DNA from: Prevotella sp. P6B1
GTDB taxonomy: Bacteria; Bacteroidota; Bacteroidia; Bacteroidales; Bacteroidaceae
Direction: 5' to 3'
NCBI RefSeq assembly: GCF_000702825.1
Contig: NZ_JNKF01000010.1
Span: 735,422-799,421, forward strand
DNA: 64,000 nt
Part shown: piece after piece, positions 58,784-64,000 of the stretch
How the letters are laid out: every line of letters starts with the position of its first letter
Numbering within the stretch: position 1 is the first letter of the stretch
The notes under the pieces: model-generated
Database searches by the model: none
Told to the model about the DNA's origin: nothing
What the model saw: the letters and a program-made list of their open reading frames with translations, nothing else
Translations under genes and position numbers: made by a program

Positions 58784-59176
58784 ATGGATATCTTTAGCAA
58801 GATTGCTGCTGGTGAGATTCCCAGCTACAAATGTGCTGAGAACGAAGAGTTCTACGCATTTCTCGACATTAATCCGCTGGTTGAGGGTCACACTCTGGTG
58901 ATTCCCCGACGTGAGGTCGATTATATCTACGATATGGCTGACGACGAGTTGGCTCGTTATCAGGTGTTTGCTAAACGTGTGGCACAGGCTATCAAGAAGG
59001 CTTTCCCTTGTAAGAAAGTGGCTCAAGTGGTGCTCGGACTTGAAGTCCCTCATGCACACATCCACCTCATCCCTATGCAGAGTGAGGCTGATGTTGATTT
59101 TCGTCGTGAAAAATTGAAGCTTACTGAAGAGCAATTCAAGGCTATTGCTGAAAAAATACGTGGTGAGTTTGTGTGA
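58784..59176 (+). CDS. HIT family nucleotide-binding hydrolase
   Basis: Encodes 130 residues. It has the HINT-type fold with YAFLDINPLVEGHTLVIP and the histidine-triad motif HAHIHLIP (about residues 87-94). HIT proteins hydrolyse nucleoside phosphoramidates or dinucleotides. It lies 40 bp downstream of greA. Its TGA (59174-59176) directly abuts the stop codon of the convergent manC gene, both inside one palindrome. Confidence 0.9.
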   Translation: MDIFSKIAAGEIPSYKCAENEEFYAFLDINPLVEGHTLVIPRREVDYIYDMADDELARYQVFAKRVAQAIKKAFPCKKVAQVVLGLEVPHAHIHLIPMQSEADVDFRREKLKLTEEQFKAIAEKIRGEFV

Positions 59177-59189
59177 TCACACAAACTCA
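59164..59189. terminator. Perfect 26-bp palindrome across two abutting stop codons
   Basis: The palindrome (half-site TGAGTTTGTGTGA) is centred exactly between 59176 and 59177, where the stops of the HIT and manC genes meet. As RNA from either strand it can form an 11-bp hairpin. No T-tract follows, so it may be a weak bidirectional terminator or a 3'-end stabiliser. Confidence 0.6.
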
Positions 59190-60274
59190 TCGCCGTATTT
59201 AATCCTTACTTCATTGACATATTTCTTTACCATCGAAGAGTTGTCACTTTTCTTGCAGATAAGCAGGACTCCATCTTCTTCGGCTACAATGTATCCTTCT
59301 AAACCATTAAAAACGCCTATTTTTCCTTTTGGGAGTTTGATAATGTTGTTTTTGCAATCTTCCAATATCACCTCTGAATCCATAACTACGTTATCGTCGC
59401 TTACTTTGTGCATCACTTCATAGATAGCGTGCCAGGTACCTAAATCGGCCCATCCGAAGTCGCATTTCATGACGAATACGTTGTTCTCACTTTGCTCTAA
59501 TATTGCGTAGTCGAGAGATAGGTTGGGGTAACGAGGATAGTTCTCGGCTACATACTTCATCTCGGTTTCATAAGTGTATTCCTGTACTTCATAACGCAGT
59601 TCGCGTAACACTGGTGGAAAAACTTTCTCGAAGGTGTCCAGTAGATGGAAGGCACTTGAAATGAAGATACCGGTGTTCCAGTAGAATTCGCCGCTTTCCA
59701 TAAACATGCGTGCGAAATCACGTTCGGGTTTCTCGGTAAACGATTTTACTTTGTACACATCGGGCTTACAACTCAGATCGCCTAACTGGATGTAGCCATA
59801 GCCTGGTTCTGGGCGTGTGGGTTTTACGCCCATAGCCAGTAGTACATGATTCTCCGATACATAACCGATGCCTACATTAATACTGTTGGCAAACGAAGAC
59901 TCGTTGAGTACCAACTGGTCACTAGGCGAAACGATGATGTTGGCGTTAGGGTCCTGATGATGTATACGCATGGATGCCCATGCTACACTGGGCGCCGTAT
60001 TGCGGTGTATGGGTTCTACGATGAGGTTATGGTCGCTCAACTTTGGTAGCTGCTGTTTTACCAAATCTTGATATTCAGCGCATGTACAAACAAGAATATT
60101 CTCTTTGGGGAGTAGCTTCTCAAAACGGTCCCACGTCGACTGTAACAGGGTGCGACCAGTGCCAAACAGGTCGAGAAACTGTTTGGGGCGCTGTTCTCTG
60201 CTGACGGGCCACAATCGTTGACCGCGACCCCCGGCGAGAATCACGCAGTAATTTTTCTGATCAGTTATTTCCAT
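59177..60274 (-). CDS. manC: Mannose-1-phosphate guanylyltransferase
   Basis: Encodes 365 residues, the nucleotidyltransferase part only, without the isomerase domain of bifunctional forms. The N-terminus has the signature VILAGGRGQRLWPVSREQRPK, then VSPSDQLV, FTEKPE and WNTGIFI, ending with a short beta-helix (VILEDCKNNII). It makes GDP-mannose from GTP and mannose-1-phosphate for surface glycans in the cytoplasm. It has its own promoter at 60304-60335. Confidence 0.93.
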   Translation of the reverse strand: MEITDQKNYCVILAGGRGQRLWPVSREQRPKQFLDLFGTGRTLLQSTWDRFEKLLPKENILVCTCAEYQDLVKQQLPKLSDHNLIVEPIHRNTAPSVAWASMRIHHQDPNANIIVSPSDQLVLNESSFANSINVGIGYVSENHVLLAMGVKPTRPEPGYGYIQLGDLSCKPDVYKVKSFTEKPERDFARMFMESGEFYWNTGIFISSAFHLLDTFEKVFPPVLRELRYEVQEYTYETEMKYVAENYPRYPNLSLDYAILEQSENNVFVMKCDFGWADLGTWHAIYEVMHKVSDDNVVMDSEVILEDCKNNIIKLPKGKIGVFNGLEGYIVAEEDGVLLICKKSDNSSMVKKYVNEVRIKYGDEFV

Positions 60275-60303
60275 TCATTAGGATTTTAGCATAATTCTAT
60301 CAG

Positions 60304-60335
60304 CAAAGATACGAAAAATATATGATGTAAACAAG
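60304..60335 (-). promoter_or_regulatory. manC promoter
   Basis: On the minus strand TATCTTTG (60304-60311) with CTTG (60332-60335) 20 bp upstream. Confidence 0.6.
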
Positions 60336-60361
60336 AAAAACAGAGTTTTTTTTCATTTTCT

Positions 60362-60392
60362 TTTGGTAATTCAAATAAAAGTCGTATCTTTG
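60362..60392 (+). promoter_or_regulatory. tRNA-Leu promoter
   Basis: TTTG (60362-60365) and TATCTTTG (60385-60392) with a 19-bp spacer, about 36 bp before the tRNA. Confidence 0.75.
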
Positions 60393-60428
60393 CACCCGCT
60401 TTAGGAGATTAATGACTTGAAATGTCAA

Positions 60429-60513
60429 GCCCAGATGGCGGAATCGGTAGACGCGCTGGTCTCAAACACCAGTGGAGCAATCCATCCCGGTTCGATCCCG
60501 GGTCTGGGTACCA
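60429..60513 (+). tRNA. tRNA-Leu (anticodon CAA)
   Basis: The acceptor arms GCCCAGA and TCTGGGT pair, the anticodon stem CTGGT/ACCAG closes the loop CTCAAAC with anticodon CAA, the T arm has GGTTCGATCCC, and a class II long variable arm is present. CCA is encoded at 60511-60513. It reads UUG codons. Accessory DNA starts directly after it, so its 3' end is a likely integration site. Confidence 0.95.
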
Positions 60514-60537
60514 AGAAATAAAAGCATCTCTTAAAGC

Positions 60538-60578
60538 AAAACGCTGTAGGTCAATAACTTGCAGCGTTTTTTATTTTC
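60538..60578 (+). terminator. Terminator downstream of tRNA-Leu
   Basis: AAAACGCTG / CAGCGTTTT stem, extendable inward, followed by TTTTTTATTTT, 25 bp after the tRNA. Confidence 0.8.
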
Positions 60579-60595
60579 TCAAAACTGCTTTCAAG

Positions 60596-60633
60596 GTGTA
60601 CTAAAAGTGTACTAAGTGTTTTTAAAGTGTACT
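60596..60633. repeat. Three GTGTACT direct repeats after tRNA-Leu
   Basis: GTGTACT occurs at 60596-60602, 60607-60613 and 60627-60633. Short clustered repeats next to a tRNA 3' end recall integrase arm-type sites, but no integrase is visible in the window. Confidence 0.5.
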
Positions 60634-60653
60634 TTTAAGGGGTTAGCCTCAAC

Positions 60654-60689
60654 AAAAAAGGGTGTAAGTGCATCCCTGCAGCCACACCC
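60654..60689 (-). terminator. Minus-strand terminator at the end of the element gene set
   Basis: On the minus strand GGGTGTGG, TGCA, loop GGGA, TGCA, TTACACCC form a stem with one mismatch, followed by T6. It lies downstream of the 106-aa gene. Confidence 0.75.
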
Positions 60690-60720
60690 CAAACCAAAAG
60701 ATAAGTTAGTTACAACTTAT
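60654..60720 (-). ncRNA. Possible small RNA with two hairpins
   Basis: On the minus strand a -7-like TAAATTTG (60727-60734) is followed by a hairpin GATAAGTT/AACTTATC (60700-60721) and then the terminator at 60654-60689, with no ORF. This could be a ~65-nt RNA. The -33 box is poor, so it may simply be the 3' UTR of the 106-aa gene. Confidence 0.25.
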
Positions 60721-60808
60721 CGTGTGCAAATTTAATAAAAATATTGTTTCTCCGCTCAACTCTGGCTATTATTTTTAATTCCTCAATATTGCACTCTCTT
60801 GGATCTCG

Positions 60809-61129
60809 TTACAAATCCACCTCACTTTCACTACTTGGAAATATATCATCTTTTGGGTTTCTTGATACGTGTGTTATAACAAGATCCTTACAGATACCTC
60901 CTAAGTCCACATCTGCACTAACCGCCTGTTGCTTAGGTATTACATACTGCATCATACTAAGATACGCTGCAACCCTTTCTTTTGGCCTTAGTGCTTTTAA
61001 GTCCTCTTGCATCTGTTCCCTGTTATCGTTTAACAGGTCTGCAATAAACTCTTTCAAAGATCCAGATACCTTGTTAGGTGTTCCCGCCTGTCTGCCGCCT
61101 GTCTTGGGCGTTCCTTTTGTTCTACTCAT
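60809..61129 (-). CDS. Small phage/element protein, GGRxxGTPNK-type
   Basis: Encodes 106 residues. The basic N-terminus GGRQAGTPNKVSGSLKEFI is typical of small proteins found in Bacteroidota integrated elements and phages, some similar to terminase small subunits; the rest is helical (LNDNREQMQEDLKALRPKER) with an acidic tail. No clear function can be assigned. It is the last gene of the minus-strand set. Confidence 0.6.
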   Translation of the reverse strand: MSRTKGTPKTGGRQAGTPNKVSGSLKEFIADLLNDNREQMQEDLKALRPKERVAAYLSMMQYVIPKQQAVSADVDLGGICKDLVITHVSRNPKDDIFPSSESEVDL

Positions 61130-61141
61130 ATCTACTTTAAT

Positions 61142-61366
61142 CTACTTTAGATAAACTATATTTCTTTTCTGGCTCAACAAATCAAGGCTTTTTAACCGAT
61201 CCATCAGTTTCTTGGCCTCCTTAGGGTATGTATGAAAGCGCCCACACAAACAAGTTATCATTGCACTCTCATAACTTTCTGATTTACCAAAGTGCTTTTT
61301 GTACCATTGGCAAAACTCTTGCAACTCACTATCTGCTGCTATTAGGGAGTTCTCTTGCTTATTCAT
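61142..61366 (-). CDS. Small hypothetical protein of the element
   Basis: Encodes 74 residues. It is mostly helical (FCQWYKKHFG, AKKLMDRLKSLDLL) with two cysteines and no motif I recognise. It is 12 bp before the 106-aa gene. Upstream (61402-61416) is a TACCAA-N3-TTGGTA inverted repeat that recurs before the replication gene, suggesting a start of transcription and shared control. Confidence 0.5.
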   Translation of the reverse strand: MNKQENSLIAADSELQEFCQWYKKHFGKSESYESAMITCLCGRFHTYPKEAKKLMDRLKSLDLLSQKRNIVYLK

Positions 61367-61401
61367 TATACTATAATTTAATGCACATTATTTTTTAATG
61401 A

Positions 61402-61416
61402 TACCAAATATTGGTA
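61402..61416. promoter_or_regulatory. Inverted repeat TACCAA-N3-TTGGTA, copy 1
   Basis: A perfect 6-bp inverted repeat with a 3-bp spacer, 35 bp upstream of the 74-aa gene. A near-copy stands upstream of the replication gene at 62427-62442. Candidate operator of an element-encoded regulator. Confidence 0.4.
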
Positions 61417-61466
61417 ACAAACTACACCTTACTATAAGACAAAAGGCTGTTTTTGATATTGCACAC

Positions 61467-62414
61467 TCATACATAAGCACCACTATTTTTTATCTCATCA
61501 TCCAACTCTTTTATAAGATCATCTGATATGGTAATATTGGCTTTGTGGGCTACCTCTTGGATCTTTGCTTTTAATCGGCTGTAGTTCTTTCTATCGGTGA
61601 ACACACCCGCTTGTTTCAACTCATCCAAAAAGCCCTCTATCTGGCTTGGATCTGTTTGGCTTATCAATCTTGCTACTAATACATCAAATGCATCTTTGGG
61701 GCTCTTAATCTCGCTCATAACATCTGTTTTTATTTGGTTTAACTTAGATATTGAAAAATAACTATCTTGGTAGTACTTAACCATCTTTCTGTAAAAGTCT
61801 GGCTCTGTCAGCGTTGAGGCTTTAACCTCTGGGACTGATAACTGATAAGGCAAACGCCCATTTAGTCTTGTTTCATATCTCAATAGGTTTTCAAGATCCT
61901 CTGGGTATTCCATCCTCTTTTTTGCTGCATCTGCTATTTTATCATAGAAAGCAAATACTTTGGGTTGCTGTTTCCCTTTGCCCCCATAACGTATAGAATT
62001 TGCAGTAACTTGCAACCTGTCAAATCTTGGCATAGTTCCCAATTTAGAAAGGTACTCCGCTACAGGGTGTTTCATAAGGTAGTTAGCGCCAAACTCAATC
62101 CCTGTTACATCAGCCTCACTTACCTGTATGTGTAATATATCGGCCAACTTTTCAAGCGCTTGGGCTGCAGCACGTTTATTTAAGGGGTAAACGTTGCTAC
62201 CAAACAGAAACTTGGGCAAACTACCAATAATCGACAAACCGCCTGCAGAAATAGATACTTTCAACCCCTCAATACGACCAAAGGTTTTCACCTCGCCTGT
62301 TTGAATATCTGTTTGCTGTTTGGCACTATCCAGATAGTTGGCTATAGTGGGGTACTGTCCCCCTACTATAGTCCGATCTATCCAGAGTTTTATTTTGTCA
62401 TAGCCTGCCTCCAT
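61467..62414 (-). CDS. Phage/plasmid replication protein, gene II/X-like
   Basis: Encodes 315 residues from the ATG at 62414; a TTG at 62432 would add six residues but overlaps the inverted repeat. It starts YDKIKLWID, followed by strands with VTGIEFGANYLM, FDRLQVTANSIRY, VFAFYDKIADA and LLRYETRLNGRLP, the layout of filamentous-phage gene II/X-type rolling-circle replication initiators: beta strands with a Tyr in FYDK and RYE(T)R. Such proteins nick one strand to start replication. The C-terminal 100 residues are helical. It supports an autonomously replicating, phage- or plasmid-like element. Confidence 0.65.
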   Translation of the reverse strand: MEAGYDKIKLWIDRTIVGGQYPTIANYLDSAKQQTDIQTGEVKTFGRIEGLKVSISAGGLSIIGSLPKFLFGSNVYPLNKRAAAQALEKLADILHIQVSEADVTGIEFGANYLMKHPVAEYLSKLGTMPRFDRLQVTANSIRYGGKGKQQPKVFAFYDKIADAAKKRMEYPEDLENLLRYETRLNGRLPYQLSVPEVKASTLTEPDFYRKMVKYYQDSYFSISKLNQIKTDVMSEIKSPKDAFDVLVARLISQTDPSQIEGFLDELKQAGVFTDRKNYSRLKAKIQEVAHKANITISDDLIKELDDEIKNSGAYV

Positions 62415-62426
62415 AGATTTCTTTGT

Positions 62427-62442
62427 TACCAAAAATTGGGTA
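62427..62442. promoter_or_regulatory. Inverted repeat TACCAA-N3-TTGGGTA, copy 2
   Basis: Same motif as at 61402-61416 with one extra G, 12 bp upstream of the replication gene ATG. Confidence 0.4.
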
Positions 62443-62453
62443 CATTATACACA

Positions 62454-62981
62454 CTATAACGTTTTTTGTGCCTGCTTTCTCAAAGCCTCCAAAGCCTCAT
62501 CAAAACCGCCCATCAACAGCTGTTTACAATAGGCGCTTATCAGCACCTTTGCACCCTCCAATACAACCAACTCTATACTATCGGGTGTTTGGCTCTCTGG
62601 GGCTTGCTCGCTCTGGTGTATCAAGAATAAAAAGCCATCCTCTTTGTATTCAAAGAAAGGGTTTTGTTTGCTGTCTTTGCTGTAGGTGGGCTTATCCAGA
62701 GGGTAGCCGTATGCAAACCCGCTTAACTTGCCGTCTACAAAGTAATCCTTTAGTCCTGTAAAGTTTAGGCTTTTAATAGCCTGCAGCCTCATCGATGGTA
62801 CATTTTCACCCTCTTTTAGTTTCTCCATTAAATACATTGAAATTTGCCCATCACGCCCTTTTAATTGATCCATTGGGGGATAATAGCCCGCCTGTTTTAT
62901 AATAGTAAATTTGGGCGTTTTCTTGCCATTCTGGGTAGTATTCACCAACTTGGCATAATAGCGTATGTTTGGGGTGTTCAT
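62454..62981 (-). CDS. Hypothetical element protein, 175 aa
   Basis: Encodes 175 residues. No family is recognised. It begins with strands (IRYYAKLVNTTQNGKKTPKF) and ends in helices (GFDEALEALRKQAQ). It overlaps the HTH gene by 4 bp (ATGA) and lies before the replication gene, so it belongs to the same message. Position suggests a replication or copy-control accessory, for example a single-strand DNA-binding protein, but no motif shows this. Confidence 0.55.
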   Translation of the reverse strand: MNTPNIRYYAKLVNTTQNGKKTPKFTIIKQAGYYPPMDQLKGRDGQISMYLMEKLKEGENVPSMRLQAIKSLNFTGLKDYFVDGKLSGFAYGYPLDKPTYSKDSKQNPFFEYKEDGFLFLIHQSEQAPESQTPDSIELVVLEGAKVLISAYCKQLLMGGFDEALEALRKQAQKTL

Positions 62982-63346
62982 TTCTTGCCTCCTTTCCTTG
63001 TTATTGTTTGGGCTTGCTGTTCCAACTCATCATTGGTTGCAACCCTCTGGCTCTGCATCCACGCCTCTATTTCTTTTCTGTTGAAAAAGCACATTTTTCC
63101 TGTAGGGCTTTTAAAGTGGGGGATCTGTCTGCCCATAGTCCACTTATACAAACAAGATTTTGAAATGCCCAAATATCTTGCAGCCTCATCGCTTGTTAGC
63201 ACCTCTTTAGTACAAAAAATTGTGTTTGCCGTTATAAGGTCGGCCACCTCTTTCAATTCCTCTGCCATAACTCTTTTATATTGAGGTTGAGGCTTTCCAG
63301 AGGTGTGTACAAGTCCACCCCTATCTTTGCCATAGATCTCAACCAT
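62978..63346 (-). CDS. Excisionase-type helix-turn-helix protein
   Basis: The ORF is open up to 63433, but that part covers a terminator and the -7 box, so it is not coding. Possible ATGs are 63364, 63346 and 63268; 63346 is listed, and 63268 (giving 96 residues) is equally plausible. The HTH_17/excisionase core is EVLTSDEAARYLGISKSCL followed by YKWTMGRQIPHFKSPTGK and FNRKEIEAWMQ. Such proteins bind DNA as excisionases or regulators of integrated elements. First gene of the set with its own promoter. Confidence 0.7.
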   Translation of the reverse strand: MVEIYGKDRGGLVHTSGKPQPQYKRVMAEELKEVADLITANTIFCTKEVLTSDEAARYLGISKSCLYKWTMGRQIPHFKSPTGKMCFFNRKEIEAWMQSQRVATNDELEQQAQTITRKGGKK

Positions 63347-63387
63347 CTGGGGCTTGTACTCCATCCCATCGGGTTGTAAATCTGCTG

Positions 63388-63395
63388 CAAAGATA
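63388..63395 (-). promoter_or_regulatory. -7 element of the element operon
   Basis: TATCTTTG on the minus strand just upstream of the HTH gene and just downstream of a terminator. No clear -33 box. Confidence 0.5.
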
Positions 63396-63406
63396 GAGGT
63401 AAAAAG

Positions 63407-63453
63407 AAATAAAAAGCCCCCACAATTGCCCATTGTAGGGTATTGCAGGGGGC
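63407..63453 (-). terminator. Minus-strand terminator upstream of the HTH gene
   Basis: GCCCCC / GGGGGC arms with an inner ACAAT/ATTGT stem, followed on the minus strand by TTTTTATTTC. It ends the transcript of the truncated gene at 63473. Confidence 0.75.
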
Positions 63454-63472
63454 GTTTTAAATCAGATCTTTT

Positions 63473-63680
63473 CTATTCAAAGACTTTATCAATCATCCAA
63501 ATATTACTTGGGTTTTGCCCTGTCTTCTGTATGTCGTTATAATTTGATCTTAACTTTCCATTGGGTAGTTTAAACAATGTTTCAAAGGGTTTCCAAGATA
63601 TTCTGGGGCTATCATCACTATTTGCACCCTTTCCAAGTTGTAGCCTTAAACTCATTTCTCTGGCAAAACAGGCTAATTGC
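63473..63680 (-). pseudogene. 3' remnant of a gene cut by the IS21-type insertion
   Basis: A minus-strand frame from about 63680 down to the stop at 63473 encodes about 69 residues (ACFAREMSLRLQLGKGANSD onward, ending WMIDKVFE). Read further right, it runs into the terminal repeats of the insertion sequence, so the original start was probably lost. No family recognised. The rest of the 63434-63809 gap holds the IS end and no other gene. Confidence 0.4.
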
Positions 63681-63686
63681 TGATAT

Positions 63687-63772
63687 CGCTGTATCGGTAC
63701 CAAGTGTAACACTGTAATCGGTACCATGCTAGCGCTGCAATCGGTACCGTCCGTATCGCTGCAAACGGTACC
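63687..63772. repeat. Four terminal direct repeats of the IS21-type element
   Basis: Four copies of CGCTGnAnCGGTACC-like units end in GGTACC at 63696-63701, 63720-63725, 63743-63748 and 63767-63772, a 23-24-bp period. IS21-family ends carry such multiple transposase-binding repeats. Confidence 0.75.
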
Positions 63773-63809
63773 ATGATCATCGGCTCTGCCTTACTGGGTG
63801 CAAATATAA

Positions 63810-64000
63810 CTATTTTTTCTTTTTCTGACGCATAGAATCACCTTTTAATTCAATTTTATTCGCATTTGACACCAATCTGTCCATGATGGCATCGGCCAGA
63901 GTGGGATCTCCGATGTAGTCATACCATTTATTTATAGGTAGCTGAGAGACGATGATAACGGACTTTCTCTCATACCTCTCTTCCAAAATCTGCAGCATGG
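63810..64000 (-). CDS. istB: IstB-like ATP-binding transposition protein, 5' partial
   Basis: The last 63 residues are visible. RYERKSVIIVSQLPINKWYD and GDPTLADAIMDRLVSNA match the C-terminal part of the IstB AAA+ ATPase, including the arginine-rich sensor region, followed by IELKGDSMR and a Lys-rich end. IstB works with the IstA transposase in target selection for IS21-type transposition. The frame continues past the right edge; the ATP-binding motifs are outside the window. Confidence 0.88.
   Translation of the reverse strand, partial: MLQILEERYERKSVIIVSQLPINKWYDYIGDPTLADAIMDRLVSNANKIELKGDSMRQKKKK

Larger units (their letters stand above)
60514..64000. mobile_element. Probable integrated phage/plasmid-like element at tRNA-Leu (right end outside window)
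   Basis: Directly after the tRNA the DNA becomes AT-richer and holds short minus-strand genes with codon use unlike the chromosome: a 106-aa DNA-packaging-like protein, a 74-aa protein, a gene II/X-like replication protein, a 175-aa protein and an excisionase-type HTH protein. No integrase or second tRNA fragment is within the window, so the right border is unseen. The IS21-type insertion near 63681 lies within or beside it. Confidence 0.6.
63681..64000 (-). mobile_element. IS21-family insertion sequence, istB-proximal end (partial)
   Basis: The C-terminus of istB, then about 40 bp, then four terminal repeats, is the usual layout of an IS21-family end. The exact tip is either the TG at 63681 or at 63690. 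The rest, including istA, lies beyond the window. Confidence 0.75.

Noticed and set aside
60422..60604. 60-codon frame over tRNA-Leu
   Set aside because: It overlaps the tRNA and its terminator and has no protein features.
62415..62432. TTG start for the replication protein
   Set aside because: An ATG six codons later gives a normal protein, and the TTG lies within the inverted repeat likely to be a control site.
63322..63329. TATCTTTG on the plus strand
   Set aside because: It lies inside or beside the minus-strand HTH gene, with no plus-strand gene following, and is probably chance.
63365..63433. N-terminal extension of the HTH protein
   Set aside because: This part overlaps the upstream terminator and the -7 promoter element, so it would not be in the mRNA.
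63687..63772. GGTACC repeats as a CRISPR array
   Set aside because: The units are short, with a 23-24-bp period, imperfect, and lie next to istB; they fit IS21 terminal repeats, and no cas gene is present.

Overview
The window looks like the chromosome of an anaerobic gut or rumen Bacteroidota, most likely Prevotella or a close relative. The evidence is the Bacteroidota promoter signature (TAnnTTTG at -7, with a TTTG-like box about 20 bp upstream at many sites), near-absence of Shine-Dalgarno sequences, tandem SusC/SusD pairs, a hybrid two-component regulator, and a gene order matching the xylan utilisation operon (xusA-xusB-xusC-xusD-xusE-xyn10C) described in Prevotella bryantii and relatives. 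The species cannot be fixed from the sequence alone.

Region 1 (1-46970) is a large xylan locus. It opens with the 3' part of a feruloyl-esterase-like CE1 domain (possibly the end of a GH10-CE1 fusion), followed by a GH95-GH3 operon. On the minus strand lie a hybrid two-component sensor/regulator (HTCS) and an inner-membrane-tethered PotD-like solute-binding protein. Then come GH115 alpha-glucuronidase and the xus operon, which handles surface binding, uptake and endo-xylanase cleavage. Next is a duplicated pair of uncharacterised genes: a DUF6057-like membrane protein plus a lipoprotein with one c-type haem motif and a predicted beta-propeller. The locus ends with a seven-gene side-chain operon: double GH43-CBM6, CE6-like, CE1-like, GH31, type-B carboxylesterase, CE15 and a two-domain alpha/beta hydrolase. 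Together these could process a highly decorated glucuronoarabinoxylan (acetyl, feruloyl, arabinose, L-galactose, alpha-xylose and glucuronate, including glucuronoyl esters).

Region 2 (46984-53811, minus) is a starch/glycogen operon, malQ-susB-pulA, lacking its own SusC/D. Region 3 (53853-60513) is core chromosome: RNase R, an SDR epimerase overlapping a PAP2/Aur1-like gene, greA behind a promoter-terminator leader, a HIT protein, mannose-1-phosphate guanylyltransferase and tRNA-Leu(CAA).

Region 4 (60514-64000) is AT-richer accessory DNA directly behind the tRNA. It carries a minus-strand set of small genes with a gene II/X-like replication protein and an excisionase-type HTH protein, probably an integrated small phage or plasmid-like element. 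At the right edge is one end of an IS21-family insertion sequence (istB, terminal repeats).

The least-understood feature is the duplicated DUF6057/haem-lipoprotein pair. Other points of note are a GTAAC inverted repeat overlapping the HTCS promoter and recurring near -33-less promoters, and convergent genes whose stop codons lie inside shared palindromes.
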